Below are positions 1 through 9,225 of a stretch of DNA of 64,000 nt, in pieces. The notes below the pieces were generated by a model that was not told where the DNA came from, made no database searches, and worked only from the letters and a program-made list of their open reading frames with translations. Made by a program: the position numbers and the translations under genes. The first letter of the stretch is position 1; each line of letters opens with the position of its first letter. Source of the DNA: Acidobacteriota bacterium (GTDB lineage Bacteria > Acidobacteriota > Holophagae > Acanthopleuribacterales > Acanthopleuribacteraceae); assembly GCA_002747255.1 (NCBI GenBank), contig PDUC01000027.1, positions 1 to 64,000 of the forward strand. The letters run 5' to 3'.

Positions 1-61
1 TTTCAGGGTATCCGTTTTGAATCTGGTTTGAATCTGGAACACCCAATCAAAGGGTTTTAAA

Positions 62-1113
62 TTGTGGTTTCTTTTTTTAACCACAGATGGACACGGATGT
101 AGTTAACCACAAATGAATCTGTGGCACCCAAATAATGGTTTCTTAATCAATGAATCACTTTCAAAACCTCAAATGCATAACCAACGATTTTGCGAGTGGC
201 TTCCTATAGGAACATCTGTGTTTATCTGTGTTCATCTGTGGTTTCTTTTTTTTAACCACTGATGGACACAGATGGACACAGATGTTTTTAACCACAAATG
301 AATCTGTGGCACTCAAATAATGGTTTCTTAATCAATGAATGGCGCTCAGCAACTCAAATGAACAGCCAACGATTTTGTGAGTGACTCCCTATTGAAAATC
401 TGTGTTTATCTGTGTTCATCTGTGGTTTCTTTTTTTTAACCACTGATGGACACAGATGGACACGGATGTTTTTAACTACAAATGAATCTGTGGCACACAA
501 ATATTGGGTTCTGAATCAATGAATCACGTTCAGAAACTCAAATGAACAACTAACGATTTTGTGGGAGGATTCCTATAGGAACATCTGTGTTTATCTGTGT
601 TCATCTGTGGTTCCTTTTTTTAACCACAGATGAACACAGATGGACACGGATGATTTTTTAACCACGAATGAACACGAATTCACACGAATGAGAAGAATTG
701 AATATCTGAATATATAACACCTAAATTAAGGATTTTCGGTTAATGAATAATGCACTTAGCCTCAAATGCACCACCAATGATTTTGTGGGAGGATTCCTAT
801 AGGAACATCTGTGTTTATCTGTGTTCATCTGTGGTTCCTTTTTTTTAACCACTGATGGACACAGATGGACACGGATGTTTTTAACCACAAATGAATCTGT
901 GGTACCCAAATAATGGTTTCTTAATCAATGAATCACGCTCAGAACCTCAAATGAACAGCCAACGATTTTGTGAGTGGCTTCCTATAGGAATATCTGTGTT
1001 TATCTGTGTTCATCTGTGGTTCCTTTTTTTTAAACCACTGATGGACACGGATGGACACAGATGGTTTTAACCACAAATGAGTCTGTGGCACCCAAATAAT
1101 GGTTTCTTAATCG
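62..1113. repeat. Tandem array of ~6 hairpin-forming repeats (~175-225 bp units)
   Basis: About six head-to-tail copies begin near 65, 241, 424, 610, 833 and 1018, most 173-186 bp apart and one about 223 bp because of an insertion near 665-730. Each unit has a core made of three consecutive 10-mers of the form ATCTGTGTTT/ATCTGTGTTC/ATCTGTGGTT. A T-tract follows, then the near reverse complement (AACCACTGATGGACACAGAT...), so each core can fold into a long hairpin. The rest of the unit is conserved too, with CCTATAGG, AACGATTTTGTG and CACCCAAATAATGG. No convincing reading frame runs through it. Bases 1-61 hold only a short direct repeat (TTGAATCTGG). It ends just before the stop of the carboxylase operon, so it may also serve as that operon's 3' region. 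Confidence 0.9.
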
Positions 1114-1143
1114 ATGACGCTGATTTTTTCAGATGCACTTCCG

Positions 1144-1629
1144 CTAGTCTTCCGCGAACTCCAGCAGCTGGAAGCCTTGAGCGACCAGTTCGCCCTTTTT
1201 GACATGAACCGCAACCACCACGCCATCGGCCGGGGCTTCCATCCTGTGCTCCATTTTCATGGCTTCCATGACGATCAGCACGTCGTCTTTTACAACACGG
1301 CTTCCCGCGCTTACCAGCACATCCAGCACCTTGCCGGGCATGGGTGCCTTGAAGCCTCCGTGGGCGGCTGAATCGTCCCGTTCACCCTGCATGCGTTCCA
1401 GCACATAGGTGTAACCATCCAGGGTAACCCAAATGGCATCGCTTTCATGTGTCACAAAATAGGGCAGCATGCGATTGTTGACCAGAACACGGCCTTCCGA
1501 ACGGTGTTCTTTTAAAACCAGCTCCACGTTTTCATCCTGCCCGTTTTCCCTGATCCGGATGATAAACGGCGATTCATCGATTAAGGTCACTTGAAATTCA
1601 CGCTCTCTGTAAGCCAGTTTATGTCTCAT
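1144..1629 (-). CDS. Biotin carboxyl carrier protein of an acyl-CoA carboxylase (C-terminal half of MccA-type alpha subunit)
   Basis: A 161-residue protein with the biotinylation motif EAMKMEH near residue 120, preceded by the GxxxAPMPGKV segment typical of biotinyl domains. The first ~80 residues are beta-rich and correspond to the BT linker that holds carboxylase and carrier together in methylcrotonyl-CoA carboxylase alpha chains. The biotin-lysine carries CO2 from the biotin carboxylase to the carboxyltransferase in the cytoplasm. The start ATG overlaps the stop of the upstream biotin carboxylase as ATGA (1626-1629), so translation is probably coupled. Usually this part is fused to the carboxylase in one ~660-670 aa chain; here it is a separate gene. 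The identity as a biotin carrier is clear; the substrate is inferred from the beta subunit. Confidence 0.92.
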   Translation of the reverse strand: MRHKLAYREREFQVTLIDESPFIIRIRENGQDENVELVLKEHRSEGRVLVNNRMLPYFVTHESDAIWVTLDGYTYVLERMQGERDDSAAHGGFKAPMPGKVLDVLVSAGSRVVKDDVLIVMEAMKMEHRMEAPADGVVVAVHVKKGELVAQGFQLLEFAED

Positions 1630-3098
1630 TTAGATGCCCTCCACGTTCCAAGCCGCTGCCACGGACCTTTTACCACTTCTCTGGTCTTGCCCATGGTTTG
1701 CTTGCTCCTGATAAGCGATAAACCAAGGGCTGAATCCAGAAGATCGTCGTTCATTTTATAGTCAGGAAAGACTTCATCGATATAGCCCGTGTGAAATTCA
1801 CCGGAGCGGAAAACCGGTTCGCGAAAAACATCTTTCAAGAAACTGAGATTGGTCTTCACCCCGTGAATGCAGGTTTGGCCGAGAGCGTGAGCCATTTTCT
1901 GTCGGGCCTCTTCCCTGCAAGCGCCAAAGGTAATCAACTTGGCCAGCATGGGATCGTAATAAACTGAAACATCGCAGCCCGCAGTGATGCCACTGTCCAT
2001 ACGGGTGAAGGAACCATTTGGTTCGCAATAGGTCACCACCTTTCCGGTTTGAGGGAAAAAGTTGTTCTCTGGATCCTCGGCATAAATTCGGGCTTCAAAG
2101 GCATGACCGTGTATGTGCAGCTGATCCTGCTCAAAGGGGAAACACCCGTTTTCCGTGATGTATATCTGCCAGCGAACCAAGTCCTGCCCCGTTGTCATTT
2201 CCGTAACGGGATGCTCTACCTGAAGCCGCGTATTCATTTCCAGGAAGTAAAAAGACTGGTCAGGAGCCAAAATAAACTCCACAGTACCGGCATTCAGATA
2301 ATTGACCGAAGAGGCCGCGAGCCTGGCCGCTTCGGCCATTTTTTGACGGAGCGAATCGTTTAAAGCCGGTGAAGGTGTTTCCTCTATTATTTTCTGGTGA
2401 CGTCTCTGTACGGAGCATTCTCTTTCAAAAAGATGAACCGCATTGCCCTTGCCATCTCCAAAGACCTGAAACTCGATATGCCGGGGTTGTTCAATGTACT
2501 TTTCCAGAATGACGGTATCATCGCCAAAGGAGTTGCGGGCTTCGTTTCTGGCGGCCGAACAGGCCTTGCTGAAGTGTGCCTTCTCCCTGACAACCCGCAT
2601 CCCCTTTCCACCGCCCCCGGCCGAGGCTTTAATCAGAACGGGGAAACCTATTTTCTCAGCTTCCTCCGCCAGCCTTTCCGCGTCCTGTTCCGGGCCTTCA
2701 TAACCGGGAATAACGGGAACGCCAGCCTCTTTCATCCGGATCTTGGAGGCTCTTTTAGAGCCCATCAGGGAAATCGTCTCAGGCTTGGGGCCGATAAACT
2801 GCAAACCCGCTTCGGCAACGGCCCGGGCGAACTCCGCATTTTCAGACAGGAAACCGTATCCGGGATGAATGGCATCGGCACCCTTATCCAGAGCGGCTTG
2901 AATGACGCGATCGATTTTCAGATAACTCTCCGTGCTGGCAGCGGGACCGATAATGCAAAATTCATCGGCTTCCCTGACGTGCACGGCAAATTCATCGGCT
3001 TCCGAGGCCACGGCTACCGTTTGAATGCCCATCAATCGACAGGTGCGAATGACCCTGCGAGCTATTTCTCCGCGATTGGCAATAAGTATCTTTTTCAT
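1626..3098 (-). CDS. Biotin carboxylase subunit of an acyl-CoA (methylcrotonyl-CoA-like) carboxylase
   Basis: A 490-residue ATP-grasp enzyme that carboxylates biotin with bicarbonate and ATP. The N-terminus (KILIANRGEIARRVIRTC) is the classic biotin carboxylase start. The glycine-rich ATP loop KASAGGGGKGMRVV lies near residue 160, and EMNTRLQVEHPVTE, the catalytic/biotin-binding block, near residue 285. The chain stops right after the carboxylase C-domain and a short tail, whereas methylcrotonyl-CoA carboxylase alpha chains continue into the linker and biotinyl domain, here encoded by the next gene. The start follows AGGATGTGAGCC, three bases after the stop of the beta-subunit gene, giving the tight order beta - BC - BCCP. 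Confidence 0.93.
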   Translation of the reverse strand: MKKILIANRGEIARRVIRTCRLMGIQTVAVASEADEFAVHVREADEFCIIGPAASTESYLKIDRVIQAALDKGADAIHPGYGFLSENAEFARAVAEAGLQFIGPKPETISLMGSKRASKIRMKEAGVPVIPGYEGPEQDAERLAEEAEKIGFPVLIKASAGGGGKGMRVVREKAHFSKACSAARNEARNSFGDDTVILEKYIEQPRHIEFQVFGDGKGNAVHLFERECSVQRRHQKIIEETPSPALNDSLRQKMAEAARLAASSVNYLNAGTVEFILAPDQSFYFLEMNTRLQVEHPVTEMTTGQDLVRWQIYITENGCFPFEQDQLHIHGHAFEARIYAEDPENNFFPQTGKVVTYCEPNGSFTRMDSGITAGCDVSVYYDPMLAKLITFGACREEARQKMAHALGQTCIHGVKTNLSFLKDVFREPVFRSGEFHTGYIDEVFPDYKMNDDLLDSALGLSLIRSKQTMGKTREVVKGPWQRLGTWRASK

Positions 3099-3101
3099 GG
3101 C

Positions 3102-4709
3102 TCACATCCTGAAGATTCCGTATTTCTGCGTGGGAATGGGGGCGTGATGCGCCGCTGTCAGAGCTAAGCCGAGCACATCGCGCGTGTCTTTTGGATCGAT
3201 GACACCATCATCCCAAATGCGCGCTGAAGCGTAAAAGGCACTTCCCTCTTTGGCGTATTTATCCAGAATAGGCTGCTTATACGCCGCCTGTTCCTTGTCA
3301 GACATCTGCTCTCCCCGTCTCTCCAATTGATCCATCTTCACCTGGCACAGCACGTTGGCCGCCTGCTCTCCGCCCATGACCGAGATGGTCGCATTGGGCC
3401 ACATCCACATGAATCTGGGACTGTAGGCTCTGCCACACATGCCGTAATTTCCCGCGCCATTGGAAGCGCCGATGACGACCGTGAACTTGGGAACACTGGC
3501 ATTGGCGACGGCGTGAACCATTTTCGCGCCGTCTTTCGCGATGCCGCCCGCTTCGTATTGACGACCGACCATGAAGCCGGTGATATTTTGCAGGAAAACA
3601 AGTGGTATCTTTCTCTCGTTACAGAGCTCGATGAAGTGAGTCGCTTTCAGGGCCGATTCGGAAAAGAGCACGCCGTTATTGGCAACAATGCCCACAGGCA
3701 TACCCCAAATGCGGGCGAAACAGGTGACGAGTGTGGTACCGTAGAGCGGTTTAAATTCCTGGAAATCGGATCCATCCACCAGGCGGCAAATCACTTCCCT
3801 TATATCAAAAGACTGCCTGGGATCGGTTGGGACGATGCCGTAGAGTTCCTCCATGCGGTAAAGTGGATCGCTGACCTCCACCTGGTTGCGAATGACCGCT
3901 TCCGGCAAGTTCAAGTGGGAAAAAATCTCACGCACCTTGTCAAGCGCCTGTTCGTCACTCTTGGCGTAGTAATCACTGACTCCCGACTCCCGGCAGTGAA
4001 CGTCGGCTCCGCCCAGGTCTTCAGCGGTGACCACTTCTCCGGTGGCGGCCTTGACAAGGGGTGGCCCGGCCAGAAAAATGGTGCCCGTTCCCTTGACAAT
4101 CACCGTTTCATCGGACATGGCAGGGACATAGGCGCCACCAGCTGTACAGGAACCCATGACAGCCGATATTTGGGGAATGCCCTTGGCCGACATACGCGCC
4201 TGATTGTAGAAAATTCTGCCAAAATGCTCTTTATCGGGAAAAACCTCATCCTGCCTGGGTAAAAAAGCGCCGCCTGAATCCACGAGATAGAGACAGGGCA
4301 AGTGGTTTTCTGCGGCAATCTCCTGCGCCCGAAGGTGTTTTTTCACCGACAGGGGCACATAAGTTCCGCCTTTGACGGTGGCGTCATTGGCAACCAGAAC
4401 CGTCAACACACCGGAAATCATGCCCATACCCGAAACAACCCCGGCGGAGGGCACGTCAAAATCGTAAACGCCGTCTGCCGCCAGAGCTGAAAACTCGAGG
4501 AAAGGACTGCCCGGATCCAGCACGTAGTCAACGCGCTCGCGCGCCGTCATCTTGCCGCGTTTGCGGTGCAGGGCCTTGGCCTTTTCTCCTCCGCCCTGAT
4601 GAACCCGCCTCAATCGAGCGTGCAAGTCCGCCACACATTTCTCCATACTCTCGCGATTGGCTACAAACTGATTGGAAGCTATATCCACCCTGGACTGAAA
4701 AGCCGTCAT
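3102..4709 (-). CDS. Acyl-CoA carboxylase carboxyltransferase, methylcrotonyl-CoA carboxylase beta type
   Basis: A crotonase-fold carboxyltransferase with both halves present. Tell-tale segments are [21 protein letters not shown] near the N-terminus, [23 protein letters not shown], the oxyanion-type [13 protein letters not shown], and [20 protein letters not shown] with [16 protein letters not shown] in the second half. The Y/F-rich '[12 protein letters not shown]' block and the total length (535 aa from this start) match methylcrotonyl-CoA carboxylase (leucine degradation) better than propionyl-CoA carboxylase. The ATG at 4709 has AGGTG six bases upstream, so I prefer it; a GTG three codons earlier (4718) is also possible. 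It is first in a three-gene operon with BC and BCCP. Substrate choice among methylcrotonyl-, geranyl- or related acyl-CoAs is inferred. Confidence 0.92.
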   Translation of the reverse strand: MTAFQSRVDIASNQFVANRESMEKCVADLHARLRRVHQGGGEKAKALHRKRGKMTARERVDYVLDPGSPFLEFSALAADGVYDFDVPSAGVVSGMGMISGVLTVLVANDATVKGGTYVPLSVKKHLRAQEIAAENHLPCLYLVDSGGAFLPRQDEVFPDKEHFGRIFYNQARMSAKGIPQISAVMGSCTAGGAYVPAMSDETVIVKGTGTIFLAGPPLVKAATGEVVTAEDLGGADVHCRESGVSDYYAKSDEQALDKVREIFSHLNLPEAVIRNQVEVSDPLYRMEELYGIVPTDPRQSFDIREVICRLVDGSDFQEFKPLYGTTLVTCFARIWGMPVGIVANNGVLFSESALKATHFIELCNERKIPLVFLQNITGFMVGRQYEAGGIAKDGAKMVHAVANASVPKFTVVIGASNGAGNYGMCGRAYSPRFMWMWPNATISVMGGEQAANVLCQVKMDQLERRGEQMSDKEQAAYKQPILDKYAKEGSAFYASARIWDDGVIDPKDTRDVLGLALTAAHHAPIPTQKYGIFRM

Positions 4710-5355
4710 ACTATTCACCTACTTTTGTTTCTTGAAAACGCTTGAAACACCTTTTGTTTTTTTCACCGAACCATGCAGCAGAACCACGACAAGCAACTCA
4801 AGTTACTGATATGAAGGAGTGTCACAGAAATACCCGCACCAAAATCCGCGTGCCTGTCGTTTTGGAAAAGCATAGAGACATTGCGCATTCGGGTATCTCG
4901 CTCATGTTGAACTGCACTTTTCCCGTTCAATTTAACACACTTAAAAACGTCTGAGAAGGAGAAGAGCGTGAAAAGATGGACTTGTGCTGTATCCAACACG
5001 TTATTCTTTTCTTGCCCGAACAACCCTGCCGCTCAGTGATGGCCAAAGATCACAGCCAACTACTGCGGTTTGGTTATCGCTTACACTCAAAGCGAACCAC
5101 GATATTTAAAACACGGCCCGTGTGTTTCGTTTTACCCGTCTATTGGGAGCTTTGCTTTGTCAATTCTAAATTAATTTTTTCCGTAAACTCTTTATTTTGT
5201 ATGGGATTTGTGCTGCCTTTTTCAAACCAGGAAATTTTTCCAGATTGCAATACGCACACTTTCAATAGACCTCTTCTGTGAAATTGGTATTCATGGCCGT
5301 TTCTGGGTACTTGTATCTTTTCGTTGTCTGTAAGACCAAACGTCTCAAGAAAAAT
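4710..5355. other. Intergenic region upstream of the carboxylase operon
   Basis: About 645 bases with no convincing gene on either strand. It must hold the promoter of the carboxylase operon, but I cannot pick out a good -35/-10 pair. A CTTGAAA direct repeat (4733-4747) lies just upstream of the start. The part near 5100-5330 is AT-rich with no clear terminator hairpin after the gene ending at 5356. Confidence 0.5.
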
Positions 5356-5703
5356 TTAAACGGTTTCCTCTTCTGTGTCACTGGGAAGGAATATCGTTAA
5401 AGAAAACAAGTCTGGGTGTTGATACAAAGGCGCAACCCATTCTTCAGCCTCCATTAGGCAGGTTGGACAATCTCTTTCTATATCTGCAAATACAATCAGG
5501 TTTACCGCGCTTCTCAAGATTTCAGGATGCCTGTCAAGTACCAGCTTATTGAAGTTCTTTTCATTGAGATACATTTTGCCAGAGATCATATCCACTGTCT
5601 CAGTTTTTATATGATATTTTTTGTAGTATAACCTTAAACCAAAGACAACGATTCCCACCGTAATCAATGCAGCACTAATGCAGTTGATAGCTCGACTGCT
5701 CAT
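5356..5703 (-). CDS. Small membrane-anchored protein with a CxxC motif, possibly a shortened thioredoxin-fold protein
   Basis: A 115-residue protein: one membrane segment at about residues 8-25 (INCISAALITVGIVVFGLRL), then an exported part. The stretch NLIVFADIERDCPTCLMEAE looks like the beta1-CxxC-alpha1 start of a thioredoxin/AhpC-like fold, but the chain ends about 35 residues later, too short for a complete fold. It may therefore be truncated. Its ATG (5701-5703) overlaps the original stop codon of the neighbouring propeller reading frame (ATGA), so it was probably once translationally coupled to that gene. The same spot behind the middle propeller copy (6780) keeps only the first codons. 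Function unknown; a periplasmic redox partner of the propeller proteins is a guess. Confidence 0.55.
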   Translation of the reverse strand: MSSRAINCISAALITVGIVVFGLRLYYKKYHIKTETVDMISGKMYLNEKNFNKLVLDRHPEILRSAVNLIVFADIERDCPTCLMEAEEWVAPLYQHPDLFSLTIFLPSDTEEETV

Positions 5704-5763
5704 TTTTCCTTCAGTAAATACGTTCTCAAGATTAAAGCCGAATCTGAATCAAGTTCATCGTCC

Positions 5764-6570
5764 TCAACTTCTTCCAGCACGTAGATTGAATTGGAATGAA
5801 CCGTGACAAGTTTGATATTTTAAGTGCGTATAGGAGTCGAAATGCTCCTGCATTTTCTTATTATTAAAGCGATATTTGGGATTGAGTCCTTTCTCTGGAA
5901 CTTCCCTGTAGTATTTTGGCCATTTCAATTTTATCGTCTTAAAAAAATCTTTGTCTTTTTCAAACAGGAATATTTCGGGGTAACTTCCCTCCTGAAAATA
6001 TATTTTTTTGTCAGGGCTGATGCATGCAGCATAACTTCTTGTCCACACTTCTTTTTCATAGAAATCCAAATATTTTCTTTTGGGGAACCAACTGTGAACC
6101 GTTTCGCCATTTAAATTCAATATTTTAAACAAATGGTCAGAGACGTTGATGATCGATAGAAAGTGCGTTTCATCGTATTTTAAAAAACAATTACCTGGGT
6201 CATGTTTGCTTACAGTTTTTATAAATTCCCCGGTTTTCTCGTTAAACAATACCATTTTCCCATGACTGTCGATAATCAGAAGAGTCTGGCCGTGATTCAT
6301 AATGATTGCATACCACGGTTTCCCGAATTCTCCCGGCCCTTGACCAAAGCGCCCCTGAATTTGGTACAAGAATTCACCTTCGGCGGATACTTTGGTCACT
6401 TTTGAATGCCAATAGCCTATTAAGTAACAATCTCCATCATTGTTGGCAACCAGGCGCTCAACGGGATAATCAATAAAACTAATGTCTCTTTCCTTTGCAA
6501 GCTCAATTGATCCGTAGAAGCTTAAAGAAAATGTTAAAAGAAAAAACACGACACCTCTCCAATTTTTCAA
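5764..6570 (-). CDS. 6-bladed beta-propeller family protein, copy 1, C-terminally truncated
   Basis: This is the first of three tandem paralogues. The 268-aa product has a signal peptide or N-terminal anchor (VVFFLLTFSLSFYGSIELA) and propeller blades of the type GEFLYQIQGRFGQGPGEF, in which GxGPGEF is characteristic of NHL-like 6-bladed propellers. Compared with the 333-aa copy next to it, about 65 residues from the last blade are missing. An internal deletion has thrown the end out of frame, giving the tail QTCHGSFQFNLRAGRS, while the remnant of the true C-terminal coding sequence continues to the old stop at 5700-5702. The initiation codon appears to be TTG (6568-6570), since an in-frame stop lies just upstream. 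Probably a degenerate gene. Ligand and role are unknown. Confidence 0.6.
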   Translation of the reverse strand: MKNWRGVVFFLLTFSLSFYGSIELAKERDISFIDYPVERLVANNDGDCYLIGYWHSKVTKVSAEGEFLYQIQGRFGQGPGEFGKPWYAIIMNHGQTLLIIDSHGKMVLFNEKTGEFIKTVSKHDPGNCFLKYDETHFLSIINVSDHLFKILNLNGETVHSWFPKRKYLDFYEKEVWTRSYAACISPDKKIYFQEGSYPEIFLFEKDKDFFKTIKLKWPKYYREVPEKGLNPKYRFNNKKMQEHFDSYTHLKYQTCHGSFQFNLRAGRS

Positions 6571-6779
6571 CTTATTTTTACAATAGGCCTTATGTTAATC
6601 GCAAAGAACCTTCCTTTCTTCATTTCACTTTAAGTCCTTTGTAAATAGATTTCTGACACCAGGTCATTAATGAAGACTTGCAATTGATTGTATCCAGATC
6701 AGATGATCAAGCTAATCACAAAAATCCGCCTTTGTCAAAAAAAAAACAGACGAGCACATTTCAGCTAAAATCCAACTGC

Positions 6780-7781
6780 TCATTTTTCCTTCAGTAAATA
6801 CGTTCTCAAGATTAAATCCGAATCTGAATCAAGTTCATCGTCCTCAACTTCTTCCAGCACGTAGATTGAATTGGAATGAACCGTGACAATTTCGCCTTTT
6901 GGCACAAAATCTTTTATGAGTAGCTGATTGTCCTTGATGTTGTAGAGATCCATGCTTATCTCATAGGGTTTATAGATATACCATACGATTAAAATATATT
7001 TATCGCTTATGTAAAAAAAATTTTTTAATTGTGTATAGGAGTTAAAATACTCCTGTATTTTCTTTTTATTAAAGCGATGTTTGGGATTGAAAGCTTTCTC
7101 TGGAGGCTCTCTGTAGTATTTGGGCCATTTCAATTTTATCGTTTTAAAAAAATCTTTGTCTTTTTCAAACAGAAGTATTTCGGGGTAACTTCCCTCCTGA
7201 AAATACAGTTCTTTGTCAGGCCCTAAACAAGCGGCATATCTTCTTGTCCACACATCTTTTTTATAGAGATCATCATATATTTTTTGGGGGAACCAGCTGT
7301 GAACCATTTCGCCATCTAAATTCAATATTTTAAACAAATGGTCAGAGGGATTGATGTTGAACATCAACAAAAAATGCGTTTCATCGTATTTTAAAAAAAG
7401 ATTGGCAGGGTCACGTTTGCTTACAGTTTTTATAAATTCCCCGGTTTTCTCGTTAAATAATACCATTTTCCCATGACTGTCGATAATGAGAAGAGTCTGG
7501 CCGTGATTCATAATGAGTGCATTTGTCGGTTTCCCGAATTCTCCCGGCCCTTGACCAAAGCGCCCCTGAATTTGGTACAAGAACTTGCCTTCGGCGGATA
7601 CTTTGGTCACTTTTGAATGCCAATAGCCTATTAAGTAACAATCTCCATCATTGTTGACAACCAAGCACTGGACGGGATAATCAATAAAACTAATGTCTCT
7701 TTCCTTTGCAAGCTCGATTGATCCGTAGAAGCTTAAAGAAAATGTTAAAAGCAAAAACACGATACCTCTCCAATTTTTCAA
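6780..7781 (-). CDS. 6-bladed beta-propeller family exported protein, copy 2 (intact)
   Basis: A 333-residue protein and the only full-length member of the tandem trio. The N-terminus (MKNWRGIVFLLLTFSLSFYG) is a signal peptide or uncleaved anchor without a lipobox cysteine. Repeated blade motifs follow, e.g. RFGQGPGEFGKP near residue 75 and LFEKDKDFFKTIKLKWPKYY near residue 205, ending in an acidic stretch (EEVEDDELDSDSD) and LLKEK. It is near-identical over long stretches to copy 1, and the ~150-bp upstream segment is duplicated with it. Initiation is apparently at TTG (7779-7781). Such propellers often bind ligands or partners in the periplasm, but no catalytic residues are visible. Downstream, only a decayed start of the small CxxC gene remains. 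Confidence 0.75.
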   Translation of the reverse strand: MKNWRGIVFLLLTFSLSFYGSIELAKERDISFIDYPVQCLVVNNDGDCYLIGYWHSKVTKVSAEGKFLYQIQGRFGQGPGEFGKPTNALIMNHGQTLLIIDSHGKMVLFNEKTGEFIKTVSKRDPANLFLKYDETHFLLMFNINPSDHLFKILNLDGEMVHSWFPQKIYDDLYKKDVWTRRYAACLGPDKELYFQEGSYPEILLFEKDKDFFKTIKLKWPKYYREPPEKAFNPKHRFNKKKIQEYFNSYTQLKNFFYISDKYILIVWYIYKPYEISMDLYNIKDNQLLIKDFVPKGEIVTVHSNSIYVLEEVEDDELDSDSDLILRTYLLKEK

Positions 7782-8051
7782 CTTATTTTACAATAGGCCT
7801 TATGTTTATCGTAAAGAACCATCCTTTCTTCATTTCACTTTAAGTCCTTTGTAAATAGATTTCTGACACCAGGTCATTAATGAAGACTTGCAATTGATTG
7901 TATCCAGATCAGATGACCAAGCTAATCACAAAAATCCGCCTTTGTCAAAAAAAACAGACGAGCACATTTCAGCTAAAATCCAACTGCTCATTTTTCCTTC
8001 AGCAAATACGTTCTCAAGATTAAAGCCGAATCTGAATCAAGTTCATCGTCC

Positions 8052-8819
8052 TCAACTTCTTCCAGCACGTAGATTGAATTGGAATGAACCGTGACAAGTT
8101 TGGGAGTCGAAATGCTCCTGTACTTTTGCTTTATTAAAGCGATATTTGGGATCGAGATCTTTCTCTGGGGCTTTTTTGTAGTATTTGGGCCATTTTAATT
8201 GTATTGTTTTATAAAAATTAACATCTCTTTCAAATAATAAAATTTCGGGGTAACTTCCCTCTTGAAAATATATTTTTTTATCAGGGCCTAAACACACAGC
8301 GTAGCTTCTTGTCCACACCTCTTTTTCATAGTGATCAAAATATCTTTTTTTCGGGAACCAGCTGTGAACTGTTTCGCCATCTAAATTCAATATTTTAAAT
8401 AAATGGTCAGAGGCATTGATGATCGATAAAAAATGCGTTTCATCGTATTTTAAAAAAATACAGCTAGGTTCAAATCTGCTTACTGTTTTTATGAATTCCC
8501 CTGTCCTTTCATTAAATAGCGCAATTCTTCCTTTCAAGTCAGCAATTAGAAGAGTCTGTCCATGATTCATAAGCAATGCATATCTGGGCCTAGCGAATTC
8601 TCCCGGCCCTTGACCAAAGCGCCCCTGAATTTGGTACAAGAATTCACCTTCGGCGGATACTTTGGTTACTTTTGAATGCGAAAAGCTCAGCAAAAAACAC
8701 TCACCACGACTGTTGGCAACAATAAATTGAACTGGATGATCAATATAGCTGAGGTCTGTTTCCTTGGTGAGCTCAATTGATTTGTAGAAGCTTAAAGAAA
8801 ATGTTAAAAGAAAAAACAC
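8052..8819 (-). pseudogene. 6-bladed beta-propeller family protein, copy 3, degenerate
   Basis: The third and most diverged tandem copy. The readable frame gives 255 residues from a GTG at 8817-8819. Homology continues eight codons further upstream, where the TTG start of the sister copies is changed to TGC (8838-8840), so the normal start is lost. As in copy 1, the last blade is deleted and the reading ends out of frame in the same tail QTCHGSFQFNLRAGRS. The original stop equivalent lies near 7986. The final ~113 bases (7987-8100) differ from copy 1 (5701-5813) at only about one position although the rest of the gene is clearly diverged, suggesting recombination between copies. GxGPGEF blade motifs remain. 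Most likely a pseudogene. Confidence 0.65.
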
Positions 8820-9170
8820 GATACTTCTCCAATTTTTGCAGGGTGTTGAAGAAAAAATCCGGCGTTTGACGAAATGAGTTACAGTAACCTTTTCATAAAG
8901 GAACGGCTATCTTGAGTTTTTGTTAATTGAATTAATGACGCAGGGTCATCGATCGACGCTTGCAATTAATTGTATCAAGATCAGATAATCCAACAAATCA
9001 CACAGAGTTGTTTTTGTCAAGCGAAAAAAAAGTGAGCACTTTATGTCTAAAATCCAGCTGATCCTTTTTCATGAAGCCACATGAAGATGATGACACGTGT
9101 TGACAACATGATCTCCAATCACAACGACCCGCTCAACTGTACCTGTCCATTTTATTTGGCTTCGCACGAA
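8820..9170. other. Diverged copy of the propeller-family upstream segment
   Basis: No gene. Bases ~8930-9075 (TTGCAATTAATTGTATCAAG..., GTGAGCACTTTATG...) align by eye with the segments at 6665-6780 and 7875-7985 that precede the other tandem copies. A fourth propeller unit may therefore once have followed here. Confidence 0.5.
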
Positions 9171-9203
9171 AAAAGCTCCATCGGCGTATCGATGGAGCTT
9201 TTT
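9171..9203 (-). terminator. Rho-independent terminator, possibly bidirectional
   Basis: Nine-base perfect stem GCTCCATCG (9175-9183) / CGATGGAGC (9190-9198) with a six-base loop, an A-tract before and T-tract after, so it works on either strand. It lies 22 bases past the stop of the propeller gene at 9226. Confidence 0.85.
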
Positions 9204-9225
9204 TTCTTTGAGCTGTTTTCAGGGC

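Noticed and set aside
62-1113. CRISPR array
   Set aside because: The repeated units are contiguous long repeats with no regular unique spacers, and there are no cas genes.
2397-3167. Long plus-strand reading frame across the biotin carboxylase gene
   Set aside because: It is antisense to a clear biotin carboxylase, with no family motifs and no ribosome site; such shadows are expected opposite codon-biased genes.
3327-4262. 311-codon plus-strand frame opposite the carboxyltransferase gene
   Set aside because: Shadow of a well-supported gene with no recognisable motif.
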